The translations under genes and the position numbers were made by a program. Source: Amborella trichopoda (Eukaryota > Streptophyta > Magnoliopsida > Amborellales > Amborellaceae). From it: 64,000 bases of DNA. Positions 33,266 to 45,500 of the stretch are shown in pieces. A model generated the notes under the pieces. That model saw only the letters and a list, made by a program, of their open reading frames with translations, did no database searches and was not told where the DNA came from. The stretch spans positions 2,186,304 to 2,250,303 of the forward strand of contig NW_006500356.1 of the NCBI RefSeq assembly GCF_000471905.2, in the 5' to 3' direction. Position 1 is the first letter of the stretch; each line of letters starts with the position of its first letter.

Positions 33266-33989
33266 AGTGATTTCATACCACGGTTATATAGTAATATAAT
33301 GTAAAAACATTCAAAAACTATGTTATGGGCATTTGTTTGATCCAAATTTTAAAATATATACTCTTTTCATTCTAACGAACAATCACAAAAAGGAAAACTT
33401 TGAAAATACAACTTAGAAAGATTTTTTTGTAGCCCGATTAATATAGGTTGTTCGTTTTGTTTAGATGCTTAGATCTAAGCCTTAGAATGATTTTTTTCTT
33501 TTCAAAGTTTTTAACTAATAATAATTATTATTAGATTAACAATATTAAAAAGAAAAAAAATGATTTTGAATCCATAAAGGCCTAGATCTTGAAATTCATC
33601 AAATGAACGTTCTAGATTCATTGTTTTAGGGGACTCATTTTGACCATATATATGGTGCAAATTAGTTTTTTTTTAGATTGATTACTGAGATGAAGAGAGT
33701 GTGTCTAAAATTTTGGGCCACACAAATACCACAAACATGGTTTTTTAAAATTGTGGTTGCATTATATTTTAGAGTAATGATCTCATGAGACCCTCCTATC
33801 CCTAAAATGATCACCATTAAATTTGGTACAGATCTCTAAAAAAGTTATCACATGGGTGTGAAACTTGACTTTTTTAGAGATCTGTGTTAAATTTAATAGT
33901 GATCATTTTGAGTCCTATATACATGGGTTTGAGAGGATCTCATACGATCATTACTCTATACTTTAATACAACCGTTGCAGGAAATCACT
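33266..33989. mobile_element. MITE-like element, family D copy 2, split by another element
   Basis: The ends AGTGATTTC and GAAATCACT match the 27048-27582 copy. With the 187 bp of the inserted element and one TA removed, its length is about 537 bp, against 535 bp for copy 1. The interior is collinear with copy 1 but clearly diverged. Confidence 0.75.
33772..33956. mobile_element. 185-bp TA-flanked MITE nested in a family D element
   Basis: Starts GAGTAATGATC and ends GATCATTACTC, with TA on both sides (33770-33771 and 33957-33958) as in Tc1/mariner-type insertions. The arms are inverted repeats of about 80 bp, including AAATGATCACCATTAAATTT versus AAATTTAATAGTGATCATTT and AGATCTCTAAAAAAGT versus CTTTTTTAGAGATCT. 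No coding capacity. Confidence 0.82.
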
Positions 33990-34120
33990 GCTTAACATGG
34001 TATAAGGGCCATACTAACCTTTCAACCCAAAATACTACTTAGACACTTCAAACATGTTGTACCGGTGTCGATTTAACTCAAAAGAGAGACACACGTTTAT
34101 GAAAAACACTACGCAACGCC

Positions 34121-34558
34121 TATAGGTGAAAATGAATAATGATTTGTTTATGCTCATCACAGTCCAAAGTTCATCACATGGTCATAGTTGTCTGGTAGTG
34201 TTTTAATTTTCATTGTTTTTCTAGAAATCAGAATGATCTAAAATTTGGAGCGTGTGTTCATAAAAATAGTGAAATTTAATAAAAATATTAAAAAAATAAT
34301 TCACAAAATATAAATTTACCAAAATACCCCTAAAAATTTATGGGGGTATTTAGATCGATTTATATTTTATAAAATATTTTTTTTTATATATTTTTATTAA
34401 CTGCATCTTACTAAGATGTACACACGCTCTAAATTTCAGATCATTCTGATTTATAAAAAAAAAATGAAAATTGAAACACTACCTGACAATCGTGACTGTA
34501 CGATGAACTTTAGACGGTAATAAACATAAGCAAAATCACTATTCATTTTCGCCTATAG
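34121..34558. mobile_element. 438-bp foldback element with arms of about 170 bp
   Basis: The left end CTATAGGTGAAAATGAATA and the right end TATTCATTTTCGCCTATAG form an inverted repeat that continues inwards through GTGTTTTAATTTTCAT / ATGAAAATTGAAACAC and ATCAGAATGATCTAAA / CAGATCATTCTGAT. The core contains inverted TACCCCTAAAAATTTA / TTTATGGGGGTA. No coding capacity. Confidence 0.8.
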
Positions 34559-36363
34559 ACTGTGAGAAGAGTTTTCCCACTTTTATACATATATTCTCAA
34601 GCCTCTCGGCACACGTTGGACCCGGTCTTGGAACATTAAGGTGGCTTTTGATAACTGCGTAAACAAGGAAAGTACTCAATAATTTTTCCGATTTAAAAAA
34701 AATAAAAATCGAAAAAGTTGAAACTCAACTCCCCCACCCCCTTAAGGAAAACCGCAGCACACACGGGAAACAATAACATCCTCTCTCTTTTTCATGATTA
34801 AAAAGAATAAAAAAACAACAACGCATACAACCCATGTTAACTTATTGATATGTTAGCTTACTTCTTCTTTTTTTTTATTTTTTTATTTTTATTTTTTAAA
34901 TTTGGGGAAAATTTGGAGATAAGATGTAAAGTAAACCCTTTGAAAATACCGTGTGAGAGCTAATTAGCCGCTTTATTATTTCCTATATCCGATAATTAGT
35001 TGGTTTGTTATTTTCAAACTGTAATAACTCAAAAGACCTCGAAGATTCCACCATCGAAAAAATTTTAAACACTCCACATCACACTTGGTTTCTTCCTCCT
35101 ACAAAATAAGACCCAAATTACCCGCAAATTATGCATAGTTGAATATTGCTTTCCTTTTTCATAGTTTCAAATCGCTCTCTATGTTTATTTTAGCAATTCG
35201 CATGGTATCATCATCATCAAACGATTCAAGTCTTGGATAAGAATCTATAACACACTAAAATGCAATTGTTGATGATCCTTTACTTTTTTTCGAACATTGT
35301 GATCTCTCACACCGGGTAAATCCTTGACCCTTCTTTTCTGTGTGAATTATGGATATATAAGGAGTAATTTCAAAAGCGGAGTTTGGTTTTTCGTGTTAAA
35401 CTAAAAATCACTAAACAAGCACAATAATTGAATGTTAAAATATAATTGCAAAACAACGTTACTTTTAATAGGGGCTGAGAATATGGTACATCAGTAGGAC
35501 ACCCAACAATCCCTTACCTTATTGGACAGTTTGGGGAGCCTATCCTGATTAAGACAGACCTCATTATGGTTCATCTCTACTGTCCATTTTAGAAAATGTT
35601 CGGTGGATGTCATTGTGATGCACCATAATCGATACACTATTGATGTCTAGTATTTTGGATTTTCTACAATATTCGTTTCTGGCGAAGGATTTTCTACAAT
35701 ATTCTTGAAAAGCCATGGTTTTAAAAAATAGCAGTTCTCGAACAGAACAGAACTGGCCCATTCAGATCAGGTCACAAAGAGGCTAGCCTGGTACTAACAA
35801 AATATCGGGAACCACCCAGTTCCCTCTAGGAACCAACCCCCCCTTTTATTTTTTAAATATTTCACTTTTTTGTACCTTAAATTTTTTATTGGCCGGTTCA
35901 CTCGGCTAGATTGCCAATCCACCAAACCAAACCAGTTGTCCTGATGGGTGATTCAGATCACCGATCCGTTTTTTTAAGCCATATGAAAGTCTTAATAAAT
36001 GCACAACATTCCTTGAAATTCAAGACTACAAATTTGACTTTTGGCCATAGAATATCTTGGTGATCCTTTGATGTATGATGGCAATGTGGTCATAACGAGG
36101 AAGTGAATATAACATAGAGGATATGTTCAATATTTAGCCTAAAGTCAATGGATTCACATGACCCAGAATCCCTAATATTAGAAGGTATCTAAATGCTTGG
36201 GTCTCTAGACTCTATACAAAGCACCACAAAGCCACTTCATGGAGCACAAATAGTAACTGTTTTTTTTACTCCCTAACTAAAACTATAAAAACCCAGTTAT
36301 TAATAAATAGGAAATTTTGTGACCTAATATTTTTAGAAATTCCCAGTTACCAATGGAATCTTG
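34559..36363. other. intergenic upstream of the subtilase gene
   Basis: AT-rich. A possible small repeat lies at about 35713-35984, with ends near GGTTTTAAAAAA and TTTTTTTAAGCC around a GC-richer interior. No target duplication found and no gene seen. Confidence 0.45.
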
Positions 36364-36371
36364 CCACGTGG
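36364..36371. promoter_or_regulatory. G-box CCACGTGG upstream of subtilase gene
   Basis: A perfect palindromic CCACGTGG lies 34 bp before the TATA box. This core is bound by bZIP and bHLH factors in plants; its use here is inference. Confidence 0.5.
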
Positions 36372-36404
36372 ATATTGCTATGTGGAGCCATATATTTAAG
36401 TCCT

Positions 36405-36412
36405 TATAAATA
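36405..36412 (+). promoter_or_regulatory. TATA box of subtilase gene
   Basis: TATAAATA lies 45 bp before the start codon. With usual plant spacing, transcription would begin near 36437, giving a 5' leader of only about 20 bp. Confidence 0.6.
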
Positions 36413-36456
36413 TACGCCTTCTCTTAGATTTGCTTGCATCCCTTCATTCCCTCGAT

Positions 36457-36543
36457 ATGGAAAACAGAGACCCGCTTTTTTGCCATTTTTTCTTTCTTTT
36501 CTATGTATTCTCTGCAGCTGCTGCTACCTCATTTAACCGCCAG
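36457..36543 (+). CDS. SBT5.6: subtilase exon 1
   Basis: Twenty-nine codons with the initiator ATG (context CGATATGG) and the signal peptide ([14 protein letters not shown] core). No upstream in-frame alternative is supported, because the TATA box lies just 45 bp away. Confidence 0.9.
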
Positions 36544-39500
36544 GTTTAATAGATTAACTTTTCCTCTATTTATTATTCTATTTGCACTTTGAACTTTTTG
36601 TTTTTCCCTTTATTTTTATTTTATTAGTACTTTTTCTACATCTAATACCGTAGAAACACTTTTGCTATCCATTATATCCATTCAAGACTCTTGTTTACTG
36701 GGTAACCAATAATGAAAATAGGGAAAACCAATTTCCTTGTTGAATTGTTTTTTTTTTTTTGGTCATATAGAAGATAGTAATGGCTGAAAATCTTTGGGTT
36801 TTATAATTTTTAATTCATATTAGCCAACAAAAATGGAAAAATCTTGGTTCTTCCTTTCCTTTCTACAGGAATTCTCCTTCTGTTTATTTCACCGCTTTTC
36901 TGAAGAATTAGAAGCGTTTATGGAATTTTCTTGGAATTCCATTAATTTTTCTTGCTTTAATTTTGAATAATAGGTATATATAGTATATTGTGGAGAACAC
37001 AGTGGGTTAAAAACTGAGGAAGCGATAAGAGAAGATCACCATTCGCTTCTACTTTCGGTAAAAGATGGGTATGTGGATGTTTACTGCTTCTGTTAAACTT
37101 TTATTTTGATTCGTAAAAGTTTTTCCCTGGTTTATTTTCTATAATTTCTCTATATTAACATCACCTTTAAAAAATTTGATGTAGAGTTGAGGAAGCAAGG
37201 GACTCTATTCTGTATAGTTACAAGAACAGCATCAATGGCTTCGCGGCTTGGCTCACTCCTGTTGAAGCAGCAAGATTATCTGGTATATACCATGATAAAT
37301 ACTATGCTTTTATGCATATTCTTCAACAAAGAGAACAAAAATTATCAAATACTCCAATCTTTTAACTAAATCACCTAATGAGTTTCATGGATGGTTTGCA
37401 TTCCAGCAGCCTAAATCCTTGAACTCTCACAACATTTGCTCTTGTTGCATTTGATTTTCTTGAAAAGGGATGGTGTACCATTGTTGTATATTTTCTTGTG
37501 TTCTCTCTGTTAATAATTTTCTTACTCTTTTTCTTTTCGTATGGAAATAGAGGTTGAAGAAGTGGTATCAGCATTTCCAAGCCAGGCAAGGACCATGCAC
37601 ACAACTAGGTCTTGGGACTTTTTGGGGATGGAGAATGAACTTTATGGGACCACAAAGGGCATATTGAACAAAGCAAAACAGGGAAAAAATGTAATTGTTG
37701 GGCTTCTAGACTCTGGTAAAGCATTTTTTCTTTTCTTTTGTTTATCCATTTTTCCGCACATCATTAGAATTTCACTTTTTTTTCAACATACATAATAGAG
37801 TAGAATGACGAATCAAAAGTTCTTGTTACCGATCCTAATTAGTTGAAAAAAGAGTTTAGTTGATGATGAACTATAAAATAGTATTATTAGAATTGACATA
37901 TTTTGTATGATTCAGGTATATGGCCAGAGTCAGAAAGCTTCAGCAACCAAGGAATGGGCCCCATTCCTAAGAGATGGAAAGGAATATGTCAAGAGGGCCA
38001 AGCTTTTAACTCTTCCCATTGCAATAAGTGAGTTCTTTTCTTATTTGATTTGAAAATATTTAAGCCTTGTTTTACCATTCATCCAGGTCTTATCTAACTA
38101 AGAAAACATAAGCCACTAGTCTTACTAAGAAATAACAAATGTTTCAAGATTTGATGAAAGATGGGAACAAGTGGTAATAATTTATCGAAATAATTAAAGT
38201 ATACTTTGTGGTTTATATGATTGTAGTCAAATGCCAAAACTTAGAAATGAACCTTGTAGTAGATTCTAAGCAAGATACCATAAAATGCCAAGGATAAAAA
38301 AGACAAAGATAACCTTTAATTTCACAAAAGCATCAGACATAAGCAACTCCCAACTACTAAAACCCCAAATATGAAAAGACAAACTTACCTCATAGGCCTA
38401 GATGGATGCAAAATTTTGTTTCTTAAACCAAATGACCCTTTATAAGTTGAGACATGAGATTGGGCACTATATCTTTTTTTTTCTTGGAAAAAAATGAACC
38501 AAGTTCGTGGAATTAAGTTTAAAGAACAAAAGGGATATTTATTAAAATCCACATAGATGAACTCTTTAATGTTTTATTCATTTATTTTGATTTAAATGCA
38601 AAATGATATCAAAATAAAATAATTTATTTATTTATTTTGATTTAATATCTTGAGTTGGAATAGTTGAAAAAAACATAAAATACTAAACAATTGATGGACT
38701 GGGTGTATGTTGTTAGATTTCTTAAAGAAATAATCACACCATTTATCTCAAAAGAAAGTATCACAAGCACACCGGTGGTCCCCTATGAGAGGTGGTTATT
38801 AACATAGGCTATTATGATTTCAAAGAATACAAAGAGACTATTTCCTTTTAGTACAAGGAGGTACAATTTTTTTTGTTTTTGTCGGATTTCAAATTGGGTG
38901 GGTTTTGAGTGTGTTGTTGATTAGGCTCAAAGATCCATTTTTTTTTTTTTTTTTTCAAATTTCGTGAAGCACCCTAAACGGTCCAATTTGATATTTCATG
39001 GCTAAGAATAACTATGACATCCATGTGATAAAGATAAATAGTCTCAAAGTACACAATCCTTTGACAATTAGCACCACCAAGTATTTTTTTGGCTAGTTAT
39101 TAGCAACACCAAGTAATGTTTGAAAAACTTTGGGGGTAAAACCGTCAGAACCAAAAGATACGAGCATTGTCGTCCTCCCCAATAAATTTTTTTTCATGAC
39201 CAGAAAGAAGCCAAGTTACCCCGTGAATGTCAGGACTCAGAAGTGTACTTCCCTACCCACCCAACAAAAACAAAAAAGAAAAAAACATAATCAGGAAGTA
39301 GTTTAAAAATAATGAAAATATAAAAATCGTGTAAAGCCGAAAGCTGCTGTGCACCGGCTGGAGCAAATGGGACATTCAAGCACATTATAATACACACTAT
39401 ATACGTGCCTGGAAAAACAAAACCTAATATTGAATGAAAATTGTGTAATTTTTTTACTCTCATATTTAGGCACTCATAATCCAAATTAGTATTTTTTGAG

Positions 39501-42500
39501 ACACATACCTAGTAATCCAAAAATAGATAAAAAAATTTCCAACTAAAAAATTTATCGTAAGTATGCCTTTACTCGAGGGAGTGGGTGTACAACGTGCTCC
39601 CATGCTATACATGCCCTAGATTCTATTTTTCCCAATCCCATTGCACAGCTTTTTTTAAAGCAAAACAATAAATACAAAAAGTATATTTTTTTAGACCAAA
39701 ATACCGTCTTTCTAAATTGTGTTCTCCACTCTCTTTGTAAACCAGGCTTGCACATTCTTTGTGCCCTGGTCAAGTTGTGCCTATATTCAAGTTGTACCAC
39801 ATTGACTCATGTTGGGCTTCATCATTTTGGAATCATGGGTTATAATGGGGGTATTATTGTTTGAAAAGAATTTACTTGGCAGGGTGGTTGTAAAGAAAAA
39901 AATAGTGTCGTAGTATTAAAGGTGTTATTATTTTTATATTTTTATTTTTTTTTTGGAAGAAGATGCCTAGAAAGTACAAATTGAAGAGATATTTTATTAT
40001 TTTTCCTAAAATATTTCCATTGATAAAGTTGGCAAATTCCCACTTTTTGGATAAATAGAAAATGTCCACTCTCTTCTTCGGCAATTTCAAGATGAGGTTT
40101 GATTTATTTTCAATTTCTTATGTTTTTTTTTAGGCATGATTGAACTCATTAAGTTTTTTAATCTGCTTCTGTTCTCGTCAACAAGAGTCACGTTCATGTT
40201 TTCACTCAATTTCAAGTTTCTTTGCGAATTTCCACAAAATATTTTGTCGAATTCACTTGTGAATCCAGCACCACCATCCAAATGGTTTGACCCTTTCCAA
40301 GAAAACGATAAACATATGACTTTATTGTATGACAACGACTCAATTATGTCTTTCTCTATATTTTCCATTCTGTATATATATTTTTTATTTCCAGCCTTTG
40401 CTTTTAAATTTTCGGTTTTCAGTTTTCAGTTTTTGTTAAAGGAAATGGTTTATATAAGATTGCAATTTTATGCTATTGAAGTAAGCTGCACCTCAAAAAT
40501 CATATAGAAGAGTGTTTTAGCATTGGAGAACCCTCCAATTGATCATCTCGATGCTGAAATAAATGAATATGAAGAAAAAAAAAGTGTAAGTCCAAAAAAC
40601 TAGTGCATCTTGTAAGAAGTTATCTGGACCATCTATTTTAAAGGTTTTCAAGTATTTATTGATTTGTTCAATTTGGACCATTTCTGAAACTTTAAATTTT
40701 ATAACTAAGGATGAAAATAAATTTTCAATCCATCATAAAGTTTTCGACACAGAAAAATACCTCTAAGCAAATTTTAGATATGCGTATTACTTTTACAGTA
40801 TAAGGAGACAACCTTGTACAAACCTCACATTTTTTTTAAAAAAAATATGTTTTTTTATGGAAAAATTAAAGAAAAGTTTATATAAGGTTTAAAATATAGA
40901 CTTAAAGTGCGCATAAAAAATCCATTAAAAAAGGTTGTTTCGATGTTGATGGCTCAATTAGTTGAAACGAATTGATTTGATAGGGTAAAGCTGGTTAAAC
41001 ATAAATTTTAAACAGTTTTTAATGAAATTCAAATTTTGTTTCGAACTAGACCTTTCAAGGCAGAGATTAGCAATCTAGATGGTTAGATTGACCAGTCTGG
41101 TCTGGATAACATTGGATGGTGGATTTTCCTTTTTACTAGTGTTGGAAAAACCTGGATTGGTTAGAGAATCAGGTCTCTAAAAAATATGGTCTAGGTCGTC
41201 GAATTTGATTGATTCTCAAGTGTGAGAATTAGTTCATAAAAAAAAAATAATAAAAAAATAAAAAAATACAATGTGTAGACTTGATGATCCGATTGGTATG
41301 GGTCATCTGGTTCCTAAATAGACCCGCTCAGTTCCCTTGACAAATTGGGCGAATCCATAAAATCCAGGCCGATTCTTAGTTTTCACATATTCTTACTTTT
41401 GACAACCTGGTCGGTCCGAACCAACTCCCAGTTTTGAAAGGTGGCTATTCTAGATCCCGACTATCGGGTTTTAAAACACGTCTTTGTGTTATTCAAAGAC
41501 TACGTGAGCTTGATCTCTAGATACTGGAGGTTGGAGAATACATTTAAGGTGCGATTAAATAATACCCCTTAAAGACAGGACCTTAAAATTAATCAAAAAA
41601 ACAAAAATGGTAGGGTCTTAAAAAGATAAAACAATTTTAAAAAATAGCAATGTAATGATTCCTACAAGTAATAACTTTTTACCGATTAAAGGAGAATGCA
41701 CTTTTCAGATACGGATAAACTATTCCACGTAGTGGAACAGAATCCACGATTCACCTTTTCCAAAAGGCAAAAACCACATACATAGAGATAAAATAAAAAG
41801 CTTCTTTTTTAATTTCTCAAGTATATCCTACCAAAATATGTTGGCTAGATAAACATGACAAATGATGAAATAAATGGCCATGCAATTATTGTTTTGGTAA
41901 GTAAAAGGTAAGTAAGTGGGGATCTGGCCCCTATGTTTTTGGTGTGAATGGAGTTCGAGATTTAGTACTACCGGAAATGTCCCCATCCATTCTTGAATAC
42001 TTGAAAAGTCAACCATCCTATATTGGTCATTTGTGAAAAATCTGCTACATGTTTATAAAATATTAGACTGATCCTAGGCCCTATTAGAAAGAAATGTGGG
42101 GAATTTCCATTTGTAAGCTGGTGTTTAGGGAGAAATGTGATATACCTTTTGGTATCCAAGTAAATGGATGCTATCCATCTAGTCTCTCGGGTAAAATCTA
42201 ATTTTAGAGTAATTTTAGGATACCAAATTTTGGGGATGTAAAATTGTTAACCTTTAGAGTAACATAAAAAAGGAAAATTCCAAATTGCATCGAGATTGTC
42301 CAATTTTTTGAGGGTGAGATCTGAGTGTTAGAAAACTTAAATTCAAAATTTCTCTTTTTGAAAATAATCATGTATTGATTTTAGGTAGTTTGCAAAATTT
42401 TAGATTTAAAAAAAAAAAAGGCTCCCAAATAGGTTTTCTTCTGATGGAGTATATGGATAGTATTGCTCCCATAAGAGCATAGTACATACACTCTTAATAA

Positions 42501-45500
42501 AAAAAGGTTTAAGATAGGATTTGAGATTGTGTAGGTAAGGTTTAAAAATGGCAACACGCAACATTAAGTCTAAGTTATTACTCAAAAATATGTAAATGAA
42601 AGGTCTGATTACCCAAGTATATAGGCAGGGTAATCTTTGAAATGCATCACATTGTTCCCTTTGCTAAATGTGTCCGTATACTGAACTGGGTACTACTATT
42701 GGGTGCCATGCTCTATATCCACCAACCATACTTGTCTTTAACTATAATATTGGGCTTGAGAATCCAATACCTAGATGGGAAAGGCTTCTATATTTCACCT
42801 GCTATAGAGCCGTCCAATTTATATCAAATAAGCTATGGACCATTTGATCTAGATTCGACGTCTCAGAGTATTCTATCTTTATTATTTAATTTACAAATTA
42901 TATGAATATAAATATTGGTACATGCCATCATCTCAATGGGAGTGCAACTAAAACAAATATATAAAAAATATTTTCAACAAGATAAAATAACTAAAATACC
43001 CCTAAAATTTTCAAGATTATTTAGGTAGTTTTATTTTATCAAGAATATTGGTTTTATATTTTTGTGGCTGTGAGTTTAAGAAAGGAGCGGATGCCCAAAA
43101 TTTGGTGTCAAAATGTTTTGTAATTTTTTTAAATGACATAGTATAGGGGCGTGACATTGTAAGCTTATTCACATCTGACGACTAGATAAAGGGAAAATTT
43201 TATTTAAATGAAATAGTATAGAGGCGTGACATTGTAATTGGATCCATCTCAGTCGCTCATTCACATCTGACGGCTAGATAAGGCGAAAATTTTATTTAAA
43301 TGAAATAGTATAGGGGTGTGACATTGTAATTGGATCCATCTTAATCACTCATTCACATCTGACGGCTAGATAAGGGGAAGTATATAAGTATTATATATTA
43401 GGGACATATAGAAAGCTTTTTGCTTGGGTAATTCAGTGGGGACGACAAGCCCCTACCCGTTTTTTAAATTGTTAGTGGTTTTTTGAAGGCGTTAGGTGAG
43501 AATGAAAGCCTAGACCTTAGTTGGGGTACATGTGGTACTGCCACCATGAGCCCAACCCCATTCTCAAAGTATAGAAAGCTTGCCCTACCTATATTACCTA
43601 TCATCAACACAAAGTTTAGTGGCCAGTACGTGTTGGAAGTAGGGGTGGCAACGGGTCAAATCGGGTCAGTCAAAATGATTTGATCGGGACCCGACCCTGA
43701 CCCGGTCATTTAGACCTCAACCCGACCAATATGTGGGTTTAAAAATTAATTAATTTTTATATATTATATGTTCATATAATTTATGCCAGGTTGGGCCTGA
43801 CCTGACCAGGGGTCGAACCCCACCAGGGTCGGGTCCAAGTCTTCTTGAGTTCGGCCCCTATGTACAAAACATGAACCTGAACCCAGACCAGGTTTGGATC
43901 GACTCACCAACCAATTTCTACCCTAGGTAGAAGTGCTTAGTACTTCGATTAAAAACCAATCAATACAACAAGAAACATCTATACAATTTATATTGGGTGA
44001 GGTTCGTATAAGGTACCCACCTTATATAATGTAAGAGAGATGCACCTCTAAATTTTGCTGGTAGATGTAGTTTTGGGTTCAAAAACTTATACAGCCATGC
44101 CCCTTCGTAATTGGGCGAAAGAAGGGTTGCAGAACCCAAGAGGGAAAGAAAGGGCAATGACGTAATAAGGGAAAATTATTAGAGTTATTTATTAGGATTA
44201 TCCTTTTGTTTAGGGAGTGCACAGGGATAATTAGCAGGGCAAGACTTTAGACTTTATATTGTGTTTATCTTGTATCCATTGGGTTAGTTTGAGAGATATA
44301 ATTAGGATAAGGGTAAATTTAGAAGAGAGTTTATCTTTATCAACAATAACCAACTTGGGAGGTTTTTTTTGGGTAAAACATGAGAGGGAAAATACGGCTA
44401 TCTATAAGCCGAAAATAGAGATAGGTGTCGCGAGAAGTTTTTTTTATTAGTTATCTTATTTTAGTCTATTTAAAAGGACATCGCCTTTCATTGTAAATCA
44501 GTCTATGAATTGAATAAAAATTGGTCTCTTGAAAGAAATTGTTTTGGGGGTGGATTCCCTTGCAGACTTTTGAGATAGGGTATTTTTCTCTCAACCTTCA
44601 TTTTTTTTATTGTCAATTTTCTTGTTTTATTCTCTCCCTACATTAATTGGTATTAGAGTGGGTTTCGATGGCTTCACAAGAGACACCCCTCGATGGATTA
44701 AAGATATTGATTAGATTAGTTCAAGCCCTAGCAGAGAGAGTAGACCAATCCGTGCCTGTAACTGTGAAAGTTAATGAGCTTGCATAAAGGTTCGCTTAGC
44801 TTCCGGATGGAAGGAATCTGGAGACTGGCGTTGGAACTTAAGGCAACATAGATGAAAGAGGTTTGCATCTTATTCTTAACCAACCTTGGGTGGCCCCTGC
44901 TAATAATGAATTCAATGAACGAATTCTTCGATGGTTGAAAAGAGAAAGAGAACCTGGAATAAAAATTGATATTCGAGAGTTCCATGGTTGATTGCATGTA
45001 GATAATTTTCTTGATTGGCTAAGTAAAGTAGAGAAAGTGTTTGAGTACAAAGATATTGTAAATCACAAAAAAGTAAAATTAGTAGCCACCAAATTTTTTG
45101 GCCATGCATTGGTTTGGTGGGATCATTTGCAACAGAATCGTCTTCGACAAGGCAAGGAAAAGGTTGATTCGTGGGAAAAGATGAAGATGAAGATGCGCTG
45201 AAAATTTTTACCAATAAATTATGCCCGAACTTTGTACCAAAGGTGTCAAAACCTCAAGCAAGGTGAAAAGTCGGCAAGTGACTATATTGAAGGGTTCTAT
45301 ATTTTGACATCTACGGTAAATTTCCAAGAGTATGGAGATAAAAAAATAAGTCGTTACTTGAATGGGCTAAATCAAGGCATTCATAATGAAATGGCCTTCA
45401 AAGATGTCTATAAGATGTCTGATGCCTATACTTTGGCCCTCAAAGCAGAGGAAATAGTCAATCTGGGTCTTGGGAGAAATAACTTAATGACTAGAGGTTT

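Noticed and set aside
35713..35984. candidate MITE with GGTTTTAAAAAA ends
   Set aside because: The ends are low-complexity and no target duplication is visible. It is mentioned only within the intergenic entry.
43128..43378. regular repeats considered as a CRISPR-like array
   Set aside because: Direct tandem units without unique spacers, in a plant intron.
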